A stretch of 26,436 bases of DNA from positions 1,614,955 to 1,641,390 of the forward strand of contig NC_090624.1 in assembly GCF_004359215.1 (NCBI RefSeq), read 5' to 3'. The stretch comes from Bremia lactucae (Eukaryota; Oomycota; Peronosporomycetes; Peronosporales; Peronosporaceae). Shown one piece after another: positions 1 to 7,960 of this stretch. The position numbers and the translations under genes were made by a program. The notes below the pieces were generated by a model. The model searched no databases. It was not told the origin of the DNA and saw only the letters and a program-made list of their open reading frames with translations. Numbering within the stretch: the first letter of the stretch is position 1; each line of letters begins with the position of its first letter.

Positions 1-424
1 CCTTGTGGATGTGATGCACATGGGTGCATTCACATTAGGAGGGATGACGCCCAGCGTCATCCATGATGACGGCTAGCGTCATCAGTTACGCGAGGTATCT
101 ATAAAGATACGCTCGCAATACATATTAAATGATATCTATAGAGATAACATTTTAATTGGTAAAAATAGGTATTTGTATTTAATTCTATTAAATATAAATC
201 AGTCTGAAAATTACTACCTACTTGGGAAGTGCGCACGAGGAGACGGATTACCGCTCCCGTGACGACACTTAACCAGAGTACTTAGTGTGTTGGGTAAGGT
301 CGCTTGCGCGCCGACCACAAATACCTCACTGCACGCAAGAGAAGCAGGTTTAACCGCTTCCTCGCTGTGCTTGAGTGTGTGTCTAAGTAGAGCGTGGCCG
401 CATTACGACGTGCCCGCCTACACA
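1..424 (+). mobile_element. LTR remnant, probably Ty1/copia type, 3' portion
   Basis: This stretch is non-coding and looks like the body and 3' end of a long terminal repeat: short nested palindromes near the left edge (9-bp arms 42-50 and 54-62; 7-bp arms 65-71 and 77-83; a GTATCT/AGATAC stem at about 93-108), an AT-rich middle, then a GC-richer tail ending in CTACACA. It stops where homology to the R repeat starts (R has the same CATTT-ATGAAACGG block in its other copies), so the boundary is placed at about 420-424. The copia assignment comes from a general resemblance to oomycete copia LTRs and from the copia gag relic in the same window. No internal region is joined to it here. It could be a solo LTR or the end of an element starting left of the window. 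Confidence 0.45.
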
Positions 425-1467
425 TTTCATGAAACGGCAAAAATGTGGCATCTGCTTCCGGTGCGACGGCCTAAGCAAGATACGACCTGCCTATTCCTGG
501 CGGCAAGTAGTAATAAATGCAACAAGTTCACATGCATTGAATGCGTGAAATCACATAGAAGCGATAGAGCTTTTATCGGGTTTAGCAAAGTACCCTTCCA
601 AGAGCGTCCCTTCCTGTAAACAGCTGTGGAAACCGTCTGGGCAAAATAATTATTTTTTGAGTGAATCTTTAGCAGAATCTAGCCCTGAATGGTACTATTT
701 TTTCTGTGGCCGTAGTAGTTTTTATCTGTGGCCGTAGTATAAAAGTCTGTGGCCAAAGTGGATCCCTTTGGAAAAACGGCTGTTTTATAGGAAAGATGGC
801 ATCCTATCGAAATTGTTGTTATGACGAGAGCATAGTGCTTACAAGCATGTTATTCTAAAAGTATGTTGCCGAGGTGTTACTTAACAAGCGCTAATTATCG
901 ACATGAGAGTAGTGAAATGGGTGTGACTGCCCCTGGGCACATCAGAAACCGTGTTTGCGTTTGGCGATGTTATGTGTACTGTTTTTGACAGGTGAAAAAG
1001 GCCAAGATCGCCCGCCTTGATTGGCAAGTCATTAAAAGAGCAAAAAAAGGCAGCAAATCGAGGACGAGGGAGAAGTTGAGCTGGAAACAAGCGACAAGGG
1101 TCGGAGGTGCGCTCTTCGCACGCATGTAATTAGTCTTGAGAAGTCAACCTAAGGATAAATGTATTTTACTTTACTTCTATGAACTCATTCGAAAGTGCAT
1201 GCTTACCTTTTAAATAGGCGAATCTAACTGCTCTTTTCTTGCACCGACCATTAGCGCATGTAAGTCACAATTTCCGGTATATTTTCCTTTTTGCCGGCTT
1301 TCGTTCGTAATTTATTTGATGTAAAATACAAGAAATTACGCATATGTTGAGAAATCTTTTTGCAGGCCTTTCGAGCTACTGAAGCTGGGAAGGCCTGCAT
1401 AAAGGTTTCTCAGTATGAATTCTAGTTACCAACAAGTTGCTACCATTACGCTGCTCTCATAAATACC
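425..1467 (+). repeat. R1: copy of a dispersed repeat, 5'-truncated
   Basis: This is the first of three copies of repeat R; the others are at 3924-5160 and 5462-6676. Shared landmarks in order are the ATGAAACGG block, the cysteine-rich remnant, the GTCTGTGGCC-rich inverted-repeat end (about 710-760), an AACGGCTGTTTTAT block (776-790), a T-rich GCAG followed by GCCTTTCGAGC (about 1360-1375), and a 3' end at CATAAATACC. It lacks the first ~350 bp of the unit because the LTR at 1-424 sits there. No intact gene lies in it. A possible 110-aa frame at 287-619 runs across the LTR/R1 junction and is not a real gene. Confidence 0.6.
430..640 (+). pseudogene. Cysteine-rich C-terminal transposase-like remnant in R1
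   Basis: Read across frames, this piece gives [12 protein letters not shown] followed by an aromatic/Cys segment and, in the next frame, TCIECVKSH. The spacing resembles the C..C...Y.C..C...C..C...H module at the C-terminus of piggyBac-like (DDE_Tnp_1_7) transposases. R2 and R3 carry the same module with different mutations. The frame is broken in R1 and no catalytic DDE domain is present. The family name is an inference from cysteine spacing only. An unrelated RING- or PHD-like zinc module would look similar. Confidence 0.3.
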
Positions 1468-1702
1468 GAAGTAGAAAATTAAGGGGTGTGGCTATACCTA
1501 TTCTGAAATGTAATTTGGTGTTTGGGGTTCCGGGTGCCAAAAGTCAAAAAGGGGATCTAAAGACGACTCTAAAGGTATAATTGTTAATTTTGCAATATAG
1601 TGGAATGGCTCATACTATGCAAATCTTTTATGTTGTCATTTAAATCTGTAGTTTTTACTTTATTACAACAAACGGAGAAGGAGGGGAGGGGGTCTGGCCG
1701 TT
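1468..1702. other. Intergenic stretch, nothing recognised
   Basis: No coding frame or repeat match to the rest of the window was seen. The only feature is a purine run at about 1671-1692 (GGAGAAGGAGGGGAGGGGG). It resembles a polypurine tract but lies about 10-15 bp outside the adjacent LTR end and on the side not expected from that LTR's inferred orientation. Confidence 0.4.
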
Positions 1703-2201
1703 TAACGAAACGGGGTACTCTTTGTTAGTGTTGTTAACAGCCTAGTCTGATCACAGTGAAGGTGGGGTGCCTCGACTACTTCACTTACACGACGTGCAGA
1801 GGAAGGTTCTAAGTAGCTAAGAAGTCTTGGCAATTAAATATTAATTCAAAGGCTTTAGTGTAGCGAAAAAGTATAACTGTATAAATATTCCTCCCTAACG
1901 GTTTTCTATCTACTACTAACTCTATTATGTTAGTAACTAAACTTTGTACGGCGCCTACTTGCGCAACGCACAATCGTATTTTGTAACGATTGGCGGTCTT
2001 GGTTCAAACTTTTACCAACCAATCAATAGAACGAATGTCTTATTTTGTCAATATTACATAATCTGGTAATATTTGAACTAACAAGTCCAAGTTAATAAAG
2101 ATAATGATTTTGCACTTCTTTGCTTATTTCCTCTCATAGAAAATAATATTAATTATTCTTCTTATAGGAAATGTTATTTATGTGACGGACGCCCCGTCAC
2201 A
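1703..2201 (-). mobile_element. Divergent solo LTR related to family A
   Basis: On the minus strand this starts TGTGACG, continues with a 7-nt loop and CGTCACA, then an ATAAATAACA-type stretch, matching the 5' end of family-A LTRs (TGTAACG...CGTTACA...AAATTAACA). At the other end, 1765-1812 resembles the family-A LTR tail read in the same direction, with GCAGAGGAAG conserved. No gag or pol flanks it, so it is most simply a solo LTR. The left boundary is approximate, set by comparison with the complete LTR at 13551-14008. Target-site duplications were not recognised. Confidence 0.5.
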
Positions 2202-2397
2202 CAAACTATTTCGTTATATACTTTTTGCTTAATTTTCCAGCACTATGTCAACTTTCCGCATCATTTTCTCGTTTGTCAAAATGATTGTCACACAAACGAT
2301 AACTGTTTTTTTTTGTCATGCATTAGAGCATTCTACTATGGTAAAGAACAATTATATTGTTATTTGAAAGAGTGACTCTTTGCTAAGAACACGAAAT
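2202..2397. other. AT-rich region 3' of the effector gene
   Basis: AT-rich, no open frame. It lies directly downstream of the effector stop codon on the minus strand and presumably holds its 3' untranslated region. No confident polyadenylation or terminator signal can be assigned. Confidence 0.3.
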
Positions 2398-3837
2398 TTA
2401 AAGCACAGGTCCTTGATCATGCCTTTCAGACATCTTCTGAACCAAACGTATCTCGTAGCCAGTAAGAATAATTCGATCCGTCGCATCTTTACGAACCAAA
2501 TGACTTGATAACGTCTCTGGTGTTCGCTTGTTTTTTATCCATACGTCGTAGAGTTCGTTCTTAAGCATCGATAATACTGAATGATTCTCAGAACTGCCAC
2601 TGTAAACCTCCACAAGTGTTCGAGCCAGAGTAATGTCATCTGGAAAAATCATTCGGAGCTGATCGACAAAGGTTTCCGAACTTCTCCAAAGCTTTTTATT
2701 TGTTGTTGCTCTTTTATGTGTGGTGTAACGGCTCGCAAGACTACACAACACGTCTTGAAGCGATAAGTTTTGCAAGCCCAACTGGTTATAGGTAGGATAA
2801 CTTTTTGGTAACCATCGAGCTAGACGAATATGAATCAGCACATTAAGCGCAACATCGTTGTTGTTCTCCTTATAAGCAGTTAAAAGGTTCATCTCAACAA
2901 GTGTGCTGCCATACTCCGCCGATGTCGTTTTCTTTTTTGTTGGACGAAGACTAATTCCATACAAGTGCGAGAACATGTTGATCCTGTCTTTACTTTCGTC
3001 CACGGACATCTCGCCACGACCACATACTTTGAACCAGGCTTTGTCCAGCGTCAGTTGGTCCAGGCGCCACTTTAGTCCAAGAGTTTCTATAATATCCAGA
3101 ATATACTGGGATTTTCCGTTCGCATAAGCCTTTGCCAAGGCGATTGCCAGTTTCGCGTCACCATCAAATTCGCTAAGTAGCACACTCAGCAATATTTCAT
3201 CAGAACCAGCTTGAGTCTTGTCCTGAATAAAAGCCTGTAGCTCCTTGATCTTTCCATTTTGAAAAGCTTTGTAGTCATCTTTGCCAATCTCAAGTTCCTT
3301 CGCAAAGTCCACTCCATCCTCTGTCCAGTCCTTCCAGTGCTCTTTTTGTTCCTTTAGCAGTTGTTTGATTACGCCAATGTTGCCGATTTCAATTTTTGCC
3401 GTCTCCATCGCCTCCGCCAAGTTGATAGCGCCATACTTGAATTCTAATAGCGCATATAACGAGGCAGGGTACTCTCGATTACGCCTGTTGTAGCTCTTGA
3501 CGAGGTCGCTCAAATGCTGAAGCTCCGCACTTCTTAAAACCTCTTTCACAGGCGTGTTCAAATCCTTCACACAATTTACAATTGCAACCATTTCCTCCGT
3601 TGGAAGCGACAAAGGGTTCATGAATTTACGAACGAAAGCATATATTTCAGTCAACACGACTCGCTCGTCGGTTTCGACATTTGTTGCTGTGTAACCGCGT
3701 AATCTTAATTGTGCAGGAGCGTCACTGTGATCAGTATTAACTGGTCGTGGGTTTGCCCGCGCTAATTTTGAAGTAGAAGAGACCGAGGCACTAAACGCGA
3801 GGAAGGCTGTCAGTGCGGTGACGTAGACGCGAACCAT
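2398..3837 (-). CDS. Secreted RxLR-like (degenerate LRLR...DER) oomycete effector candidate
   Basis: This is a complete uninterrupted frame of 479 aa. Residues 1 to about 22 form a signal peptide (MVRVYVTALTAFLAFSASVS, then a small-residue cleavage region near 20-23). Residues 44-47 read LRLR followed by G, and 57-59 read DER. That is the spacing and order of an RxLR-dEER leader with the first Arg replaced. The rest is Lys/Leu-rich and predominantly helical, with recurrent Trp/Tyr positions (W168, W171, W268, Y293, W342, W384, W433) and a C-terminal helix bundle that resembles WY/LWY repeats of this effector class. Such proteins are secreted and usually act inside host plant cells. The target here is unknown. 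The frame stays open upstream to 4023, but that 62-residue extension is encoded by transposon inverted repeat, and only Met at 3837 gives a clean signal peptide. It is the only long intact gene in the window, suggesting selection or recent origin. It could also be a non-translocated secreted protein. Confidence 0.75.
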   Translation of the reverse strand: MVRVYVTALTAFLAFSASVSSTSKLARANPRPVNTDHSDAPAQLRLRGYTATNVETDERVVLTEIYAFVRKFMNPLSLPTEEMVAIVNCVKDLNTPVKEVLRSAELQHLSDLVKSYNRRNREYPASLYALLEFKYGAINLAEAMETAKIEIGNIGVIKQLLKEQKEHWKDWTEDGVDFAKELEIGKDDYKAFQNGKIKELQAFIQDKTQAGSDEILLSVLLSEFDGDAKLAIALAKAYANGKSQYILDIIETLGLKWRLDQLTLDKAWFKVCGRGEMSVDESKDRINMFSHLYGISLRPTKKKTTSAEYGSTLVEMNLLTAYKENNNDVALNVLIHIRLARWLPKSYPTYNQLGLQNLSLQDVLCSLASRYTTHKRATTNKKLWRSSETFVDQLRMIFPDDITLARTLVEVYSGSSENHSVLSMLKNELYDVWIKNKRTPETLSSHLVRKDATDRIILTGYEIRLVQKMSERHDQGPVL

Positions 3838-3923
3838 TGGTAGCTTTTCACACTCGTAGGGATAGAAAATTAAGTTATGTGGCTTACGAATTAAGAAGAT
3901 AGTTAAACTAGTAATAATAGAAA
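3838..3923 (-). promoter_or_regulatory. Residual unique upstream region of the effector gene
   Basis: Only 86 bp of non-repeat sequence separates the effector start codon (3837) from the edge of repeat R2 (3924). Any core promoter must lie in this AT-rich interval or inside the repeat. No defined initiator or TATA box could be assigned confidently. Confidence 0.3.
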
Positions 3924-5160
3924 TTGCAGTTAAGAAACACAGACACTTTCGAAAGGCCGCCGCTATGGCCACAAACATAACTACTACGACCCTAACATAA
4001 CTACTACGGCCACAGACAACCACAATTTGGCCAAATCCACTGATTAATACTCTTGAAGCTCCCGAAACTTAAGCAATGCTGGTACAGTATATGACATGGG
4101 TCCGTATTGATTGATCAAGGGGTTAATTACTGAGAGTGTCTCTTATGTCGATATTTAGACATCACATGACAGATGATCCTGATCATAAACGACACAGTTA
4201 CACATTTAATAGCTACAAAGACAAGCAGAACATTATATCTGATCTTACCATTATTACATTATAACAAACATTCTCAGAAATAGACAGCAGATTCGGATCC
4301 ACCCATTTTATGAAACGGAAAAAAATGTGGCATCTGCTTCCGTTGCGACGGCCTAAGCAAGATACGACTTGCCTATTCCTGCCGGCATGTAAAGATAAAT
4401 GCAACAAGTTCACAAACATTGAAAGCGTTAAATCACATAGAGCTCTTGAAGGGTACAGCAAAGTACCCTTCCAAGGGCGTCGTATTCCTGTAAAGAGCTG
4501 TGGAAACCGTGCGGGCAAAGTAACTGCTTTTTTGAACGAATCTTTAGCCGAATCAATACCTAGAGGAAAAAAACACTGGTAATAGTTTTGTATATGGCCG
4601 TAGTAGTTTTTGTATGTTGCCGTGGTGTCAAAGTCTGTGGCCAATAGTTGTGGCCTTTTAATAACGGCTGTTTTATGGGAAAGATGGCATCTATCGAAAT
4701 TGCTTTTAAGACGAAACAGTGTTTACAAGCTTGTTCTTATAAGATTTTTGTTGCCGAGGTGATGCTTAACAAGCGCTAATTATCTACACGAGAGTAGTGA
4801 AATGGGTTGACTGCCCCTGGGCACATCAGAAAGCGTGTTTTCGTTTGGCGATGCTGAGTGTACTGTTTTTAACAGTTGAGAAAAGGCCAAGAGCGCCCGA
4901 CCTTTTAAATAGGCGAATCTAACGGCTTTTTTTTGCACCGACCATGAAGCGCATGCAAGTCACTATTTCCGGTATCATTTCGTTTTTGCGGGCTTTCGTT
5001 CGTAATTTGTTTGATGAAAAACAAAAATTTACGCACATATTGAGAAATCTTTTTGCAGGTCTTTCGAGCATCTGAAGCCGGGAAGGCCTACATAAAGGTT
5101 TCTCAGTATGAATTCTAGTTACCAACAAGTTACTACCATTACGCTACTCGCATAAATACC
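3924..5160 (+). repeat. R2: full-length copy of repeat R with an internal small TIR element
   Basis: Homology to R3 starts at TTGCAGTTAAGAAACAC and runs to CATAAATACC, the same 3' end as R1. Inside, CCGCTATGGCCACAAAC at about 3960-3976 and the GTCTGTGGCC-rich stretch at about 4590-4647 are inverted repeats of each other (clearest in R3), outlining a ~0.7 kb TIR-type DNA element. The repeat extends beyond these ends on both sides, so the duplicated unit is larger than the small element. R2 abuts the effector gene's upstream region. Confidence 0.6.
4108..4520 (+). pseudogene. R2 reading-frame remnant with cysteine-rich module
   Basis: This piece corresponds to the frame better preserved in R3 (Leu-Met-Ser-Ile-Phe-Arg-His-His start, Asp-Ser-Arg-Phe-Gly-Ser, then Lys-rich and Cys-rich tail). 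In R2 a TAA near 4262 and a frame change near the A-run at 4318 break it. Other frames (90 aa at 4310-4582 plus, 143 aa at 4213-4644 minus) are overlaps with no independent support. Confidence 0.3.
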
Positions 5161-5460
5161 TCTTTACATGCCGGCAGGAATAGGCAAGTCGTATCTTGCT
5201 CAAGCCGTCGCAACGGAAGCAGATACCACGTTTTTTTCCGTTTCATAAAATGGGTGGATCCGAATCTGCTGTCTATTTCTGAGAATGTTTGTTTCACTGT
5301 AATTATGGTAAGATCAGATTTAATGTTCTGCTTGTCTTTGTAGCTATTAGATGTGGAACTGTGTCCAGGATCATCTGTCATGTGATGTCTAAATATCGAC
5401 ATAAGAGACACTCTCAGTAATTAACTCTATAACACCCCTTGATCAATCAAAACGGACCAA
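5161..5460 (-). repeat. R-prime: inverted partial copy of repeat R
   Basis: This is the reverse complement of about 300 bp of the R unit, matching R2 positions about 4086-4397. It includes the ATGAAACGG block, the GATTCGGATCC site and the CTCTCAGTAATTAA segment. It starts exactly after the R2 3' end and stops where R3 begins. Its CTATAACACCCC segment is closer to R3 than to R2. With R2 it forms a large inverted repeat with ~760 bp between the arms. Confidence 0.65.
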
Positions 5461-5679
5461 GTTGCAGTTAAGAAACACGGACATTTTCGAAAAGGCCGCC
5501 GCTATGGCCACAAACATAACTACTACGCTCACAAACATAACTTTTACGGCCACAGACAATCACAATTTGGCCAAATCCACTAATTAATACTGTTGAAGCT
5601 TTCGAAACTTAAGCAATACTGGTACAGTATATGACATGGGTCCGTATTGATTGACTAAGGGGTGTGATAGGGTTAATTA

Positions 5680-6096
5680 TTGAGAGTGTCTCTCATGTCG
5701 ATATTTAGACATCACATAACAGATGATCCTGATCATAAACGACACAGTTACACATCTAATAGCTACGAAAACAAGCAGAACATTATATCTGATCTTACCA
5801 TTATAACATTGAAACAAATCTTCTTAGAAATAGACAGTAGATTCGGATCCATCCATTTTATGAAAAAAAAAAAATGTGGCATCTGCTTCCGTTGCGACGG
5901 CCTAAGCAAGATACGACTTGCCTATTCCTGCCGGCATGTAAAGATAAATGCAACAAGTTCACAAACATTGAAAGCGTTAAATCACATAGAGCTGTTGAAG
6001 GGTACAGTAAAGTACCCTTCCAAGGTCGTCGCTTTCCTGTGGAAACCGTGCGGGCAAAATATCTGCCTTTTTGAGCGAATCTTTAGCAGCATCTAG
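5680..6096 (+). pseudogene. Best-preserved R-element frame, 138 aa, with Cys-rich C-terminal part
   Basis: This open frame runs through the internal TIR element. An N-terminal His/Asp-rich half leads to a Lys-rich run and [12 protein letters not shown], then a region where in-frame Cys are lost relative to the other frame. R2 and the inverted copy conserve the same frame up to the Lys run, which argues that it was once protein-coding. Cys spacing hints at a piggyBac-like C-terminal zinc module, but no catalytic residues are present. It is at most the tail of a transposase, or a non-autonomous element's leftover frame. Confidence 0.3.
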
Positions 6097-6394
6097 CCCT
6101 GAAGATAAAAACCCTCCTACTTCAATTTGAGGTGACTGGTAGTATTTTTGTCTGTGGCGAAAGGAGTTTTGTCTGTGGCCGTCTGTGGTCATAGCGGGAG
6201 CCTTTGGAAAAACGGCTGTTTTATAGGAAAGATGGCATCTATCGAAATTGTTTTTATGACGAAAACATCGTGTTACAAGCTTGTTATGCTAAGAATTATG
6301 TTGCCATGGTGATGCTAAACTAGCGCAAATTATCTACATGAGAGTAGTGAATATGGGCGCGATAGCCTCATAGCCTCGGGGCACATCAGCAACT

Positions 6395-6649
6395 GTGTTT
6401 TCGTTTGGCAATGTTAAATGCTATCAACTCATGCGGAAGTGCAAGCTTACCTTTCAAATAGGTGAAACTAAGTGCTCTTTTTATGTGGCATGCAAGCCAC
6501 AATTTCCTTATGATCCAATTTTGTCGGCTTTCATTCTTAAATTCTTTGATGAAAAAGCACCTGCTACTTTACAAAGAAATTACGCATATATTGAGGAGTG
6601 TTTTTTTTGCAGGCCTTTCGAGCTACCGAAACTGGAAAGGCCTGCATAA
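6395..6649 (+). pseudogene. 84-aa frame in the 3' part of R3, unknown
   Basis: The frame contains a Phe/Tyr/Pro-rich segment (CKPQFPYDPILSAF) and Cys residues. Corresponding parts of R1 and R2 show the same segment in broken frames, so it may be a leftover exon. A T-rich tract ending in GCAG (about 6599-6612) resembles a 3' splice site. No family is recognised. Confidence 0.2.
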
Positions 6650-6676
6650 AGATTTCTCAATAAGAAGTCTAGTTAC

Positions 6677-6951
6677 TGTAACGGGGTGTATCGTTACATG
6701 AAATTAACAATAAAAGATTGTTAATTAATATTATCCAAAAGGTAGATAATATTTGGAGGAAATTACTTTATATTGTAATTTCCTGAATTCTTATCCATAA
6801 ATAGGTATAGACCATTATGTCTATTTATTCCGCAGACTAATCAGCTGTAGAAGTAATCAAAGAGAGTTACGAGATAAGATAGATAAGAATTCATTTACAT
6901 GTTTAGTATTAGTTTATAGTTAAGACAACATTTACAAAGATAGATTAACAA
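6677..6951 (+). mobile_element. Family-A LTR, subtype 2, cut by gap
   Basis: The sequence starts TGTAACGGGG and has the family-A internal CGTTACA at +16 to +22, followed by AAATTAACAATAAAAG. It continues as a typical family-A LTR until the N gap. The first 87 bp are identical to the LTR at 24494-24580, and both differ from the ACACTTAAAGG subtype at 11150 and 12334. It is inserted in R3. Confidence 0.65.
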
Positions 6952-7051
6952 NNNNNNNNNNNNNNNNNNNNNNNNNNNNNNNNNNNNNNNNNNNNNNNNN
7001 NNNNNNNNNNNNNNNNNNNNNNNNNNNNNNNNNNNNNNNNNNNNNNNNNNN
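6952..7051. other. Assembly gap of exactly 100 N
   Basis: A round 100-N spacer is normally a gap of unknown size. It separates an LTR from RT sequence, so the missing part probably contains the LTR tail and any gag-protease region. Confidence 0.9.
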
Positions 7052-7960
7052 GTGAATTTGAATTATCCGTGAAGATGCTGCAACGGTACCGGCTCAAACG
7101 CCGATACCTAGAAAAGACGTAATCATAGAAGTTATGTCTAAGAGTACCATCTTGTCGACTATGATTCTGATGGATGGATTTTATCAGTTCCTTATGCGTG
7201 ACCGACACATCCCGTACACAGCAGGGAGTACTCCCTGTAGGATGCTCTGGGAATGGCTACCAATGCCACAGAGGCTTGGTAACGCCCCTGCAACATTCAA
7301 CAAATGCGTAACCAATCTGTTGAGACCGGTGTGAGAATTCGCAACGAGTTATTTTGACAATGGGTTCGTCCATAGCCGAGCCATGGAAGGAAAGACGGAC
7401 GTGCCAGCTCATAAAACCCACGTTTGTCAGGTTCTTACACTCATGCGAAAGCATAAGTTGTACGCGAATCTCAAGAAGTGTATATTCGCTGCAAGCGAAA
7501 TATCACTTCTTGGTTGCATCGCCAGAAAACACGGCGTGCGCCCTGATCCCGAAAAGATCAAGGCAATTATTGACTGGCCGGTTCCACTCGATGTCAAGGG
7601 ACTTAGAAAGTTCCTTGGGCTAGCGGCGTAATTTCACAAGTACTCACGCAATAATGCCGAGATGACAGTTCATCTCTCTCGTCTCTTGACAAAAGACGAG
7701 AAATGGTTATGGAACGCTGATTGTCAGCGTTCGTTTGAAGTTATCAAGCAAAGCTTGATGCAACCAATCATTGTTGGCGATTGCAGATTAAGACAGACCA
7801 TTCCATGTGGTCTGTGACGCCAGTGATTTCGCAATAGGCTGTGCGGTAATGCAATACGAGCAGACAGCGCGGAGCGCGTCGTCTGTTTCCAATCGCGTCA
7901 GCTGCAACCAGCTGAATGCTATTACCCAGTGCATGACAAAGAACTCCTTATAATTTCTCC
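7052..7960 (+). pseudogene. Family-A gypsy pol: reverse transcriptase and RNase H remnant
   Basis: One frame runs from about 7075 to 7630 with Ty3/gypsy RT landmarks: a PIPRKDV-type start, DGFYQFLMRD, TAGSTPC, WLPMP...LGNAPATF, then HKTHVCQVL and the KHGVRPDPEKIKAI...WPVP...LRKFLGL block of the RT end. Stops at 7332 (TGA) and 7629 (TAA) break it. The catalytic YFDD box is YFDN at 7350-7361, so the polymerase would be dead even if read through. RNase H follows with frame changes (DASDFAIGCAVMQY near 7820-7860; HDKELL near 7927) and then jumps near 7960 to its C-terminal tail, losing roughly 50-60 residues including the central catalytic region. The N-terminal RT is lost in the gap. Confidence 0.8.

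Larger units (their letters stand above)
5462..6676 (+). repeat. R3: copy of repeat R, 3' end cut by a family-A LTR
   Basis: Homology starts at TTGCAGTTAAGAAACAC and proceeds as in R2. The internal TIR element is clearest here: CCGCTATGGCCACAAAC (about 5499-5515) matches the inverse of GTCTGTGGTCATAGCGG (6181-6197) at 15 of 17 positions, giving a 699-bp element. The last ~50 bp of R (CAACAAGTTACTACC...) are missing because an LTR starts at 6677 after TCTAGTTAC. Confidence 0.6.

Noticed and set aside
1..110. Short regular palindromes resembling a CRISPR or iteron array
   Set aside because: The palindromes differ from each other, lack constant spacing and lie in LTR sequence of a eukaryote.
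287..619. 110-aa plus frame at the left edge
   Set aside because: Spans the LTR/R1 junction, so it is a chance fusion.
1671..1692. Purine run as polypurine tract of the LTR at 1703-2201
   Set aside because: It lies on the wrong side for the orientation inferred from similarity to family A and is not directly adjacent; if LTR polarity were reversed it would fit, so it is noted as contrary evidence.
3281..3493. Plus-strand frames inside the effector gene (also 2581-2766 and 2903-3127)
   Set aside because: Antisense shadows of the intact effector frame with no start or family support.
3838..4023. Upstream start of the effector giving 541 aa
   Set aside because: The added 62 residues come largely from transposon inverted repeat, and the downstream Met gives a typical signal peptide; kept only as a finding about alternative starts.
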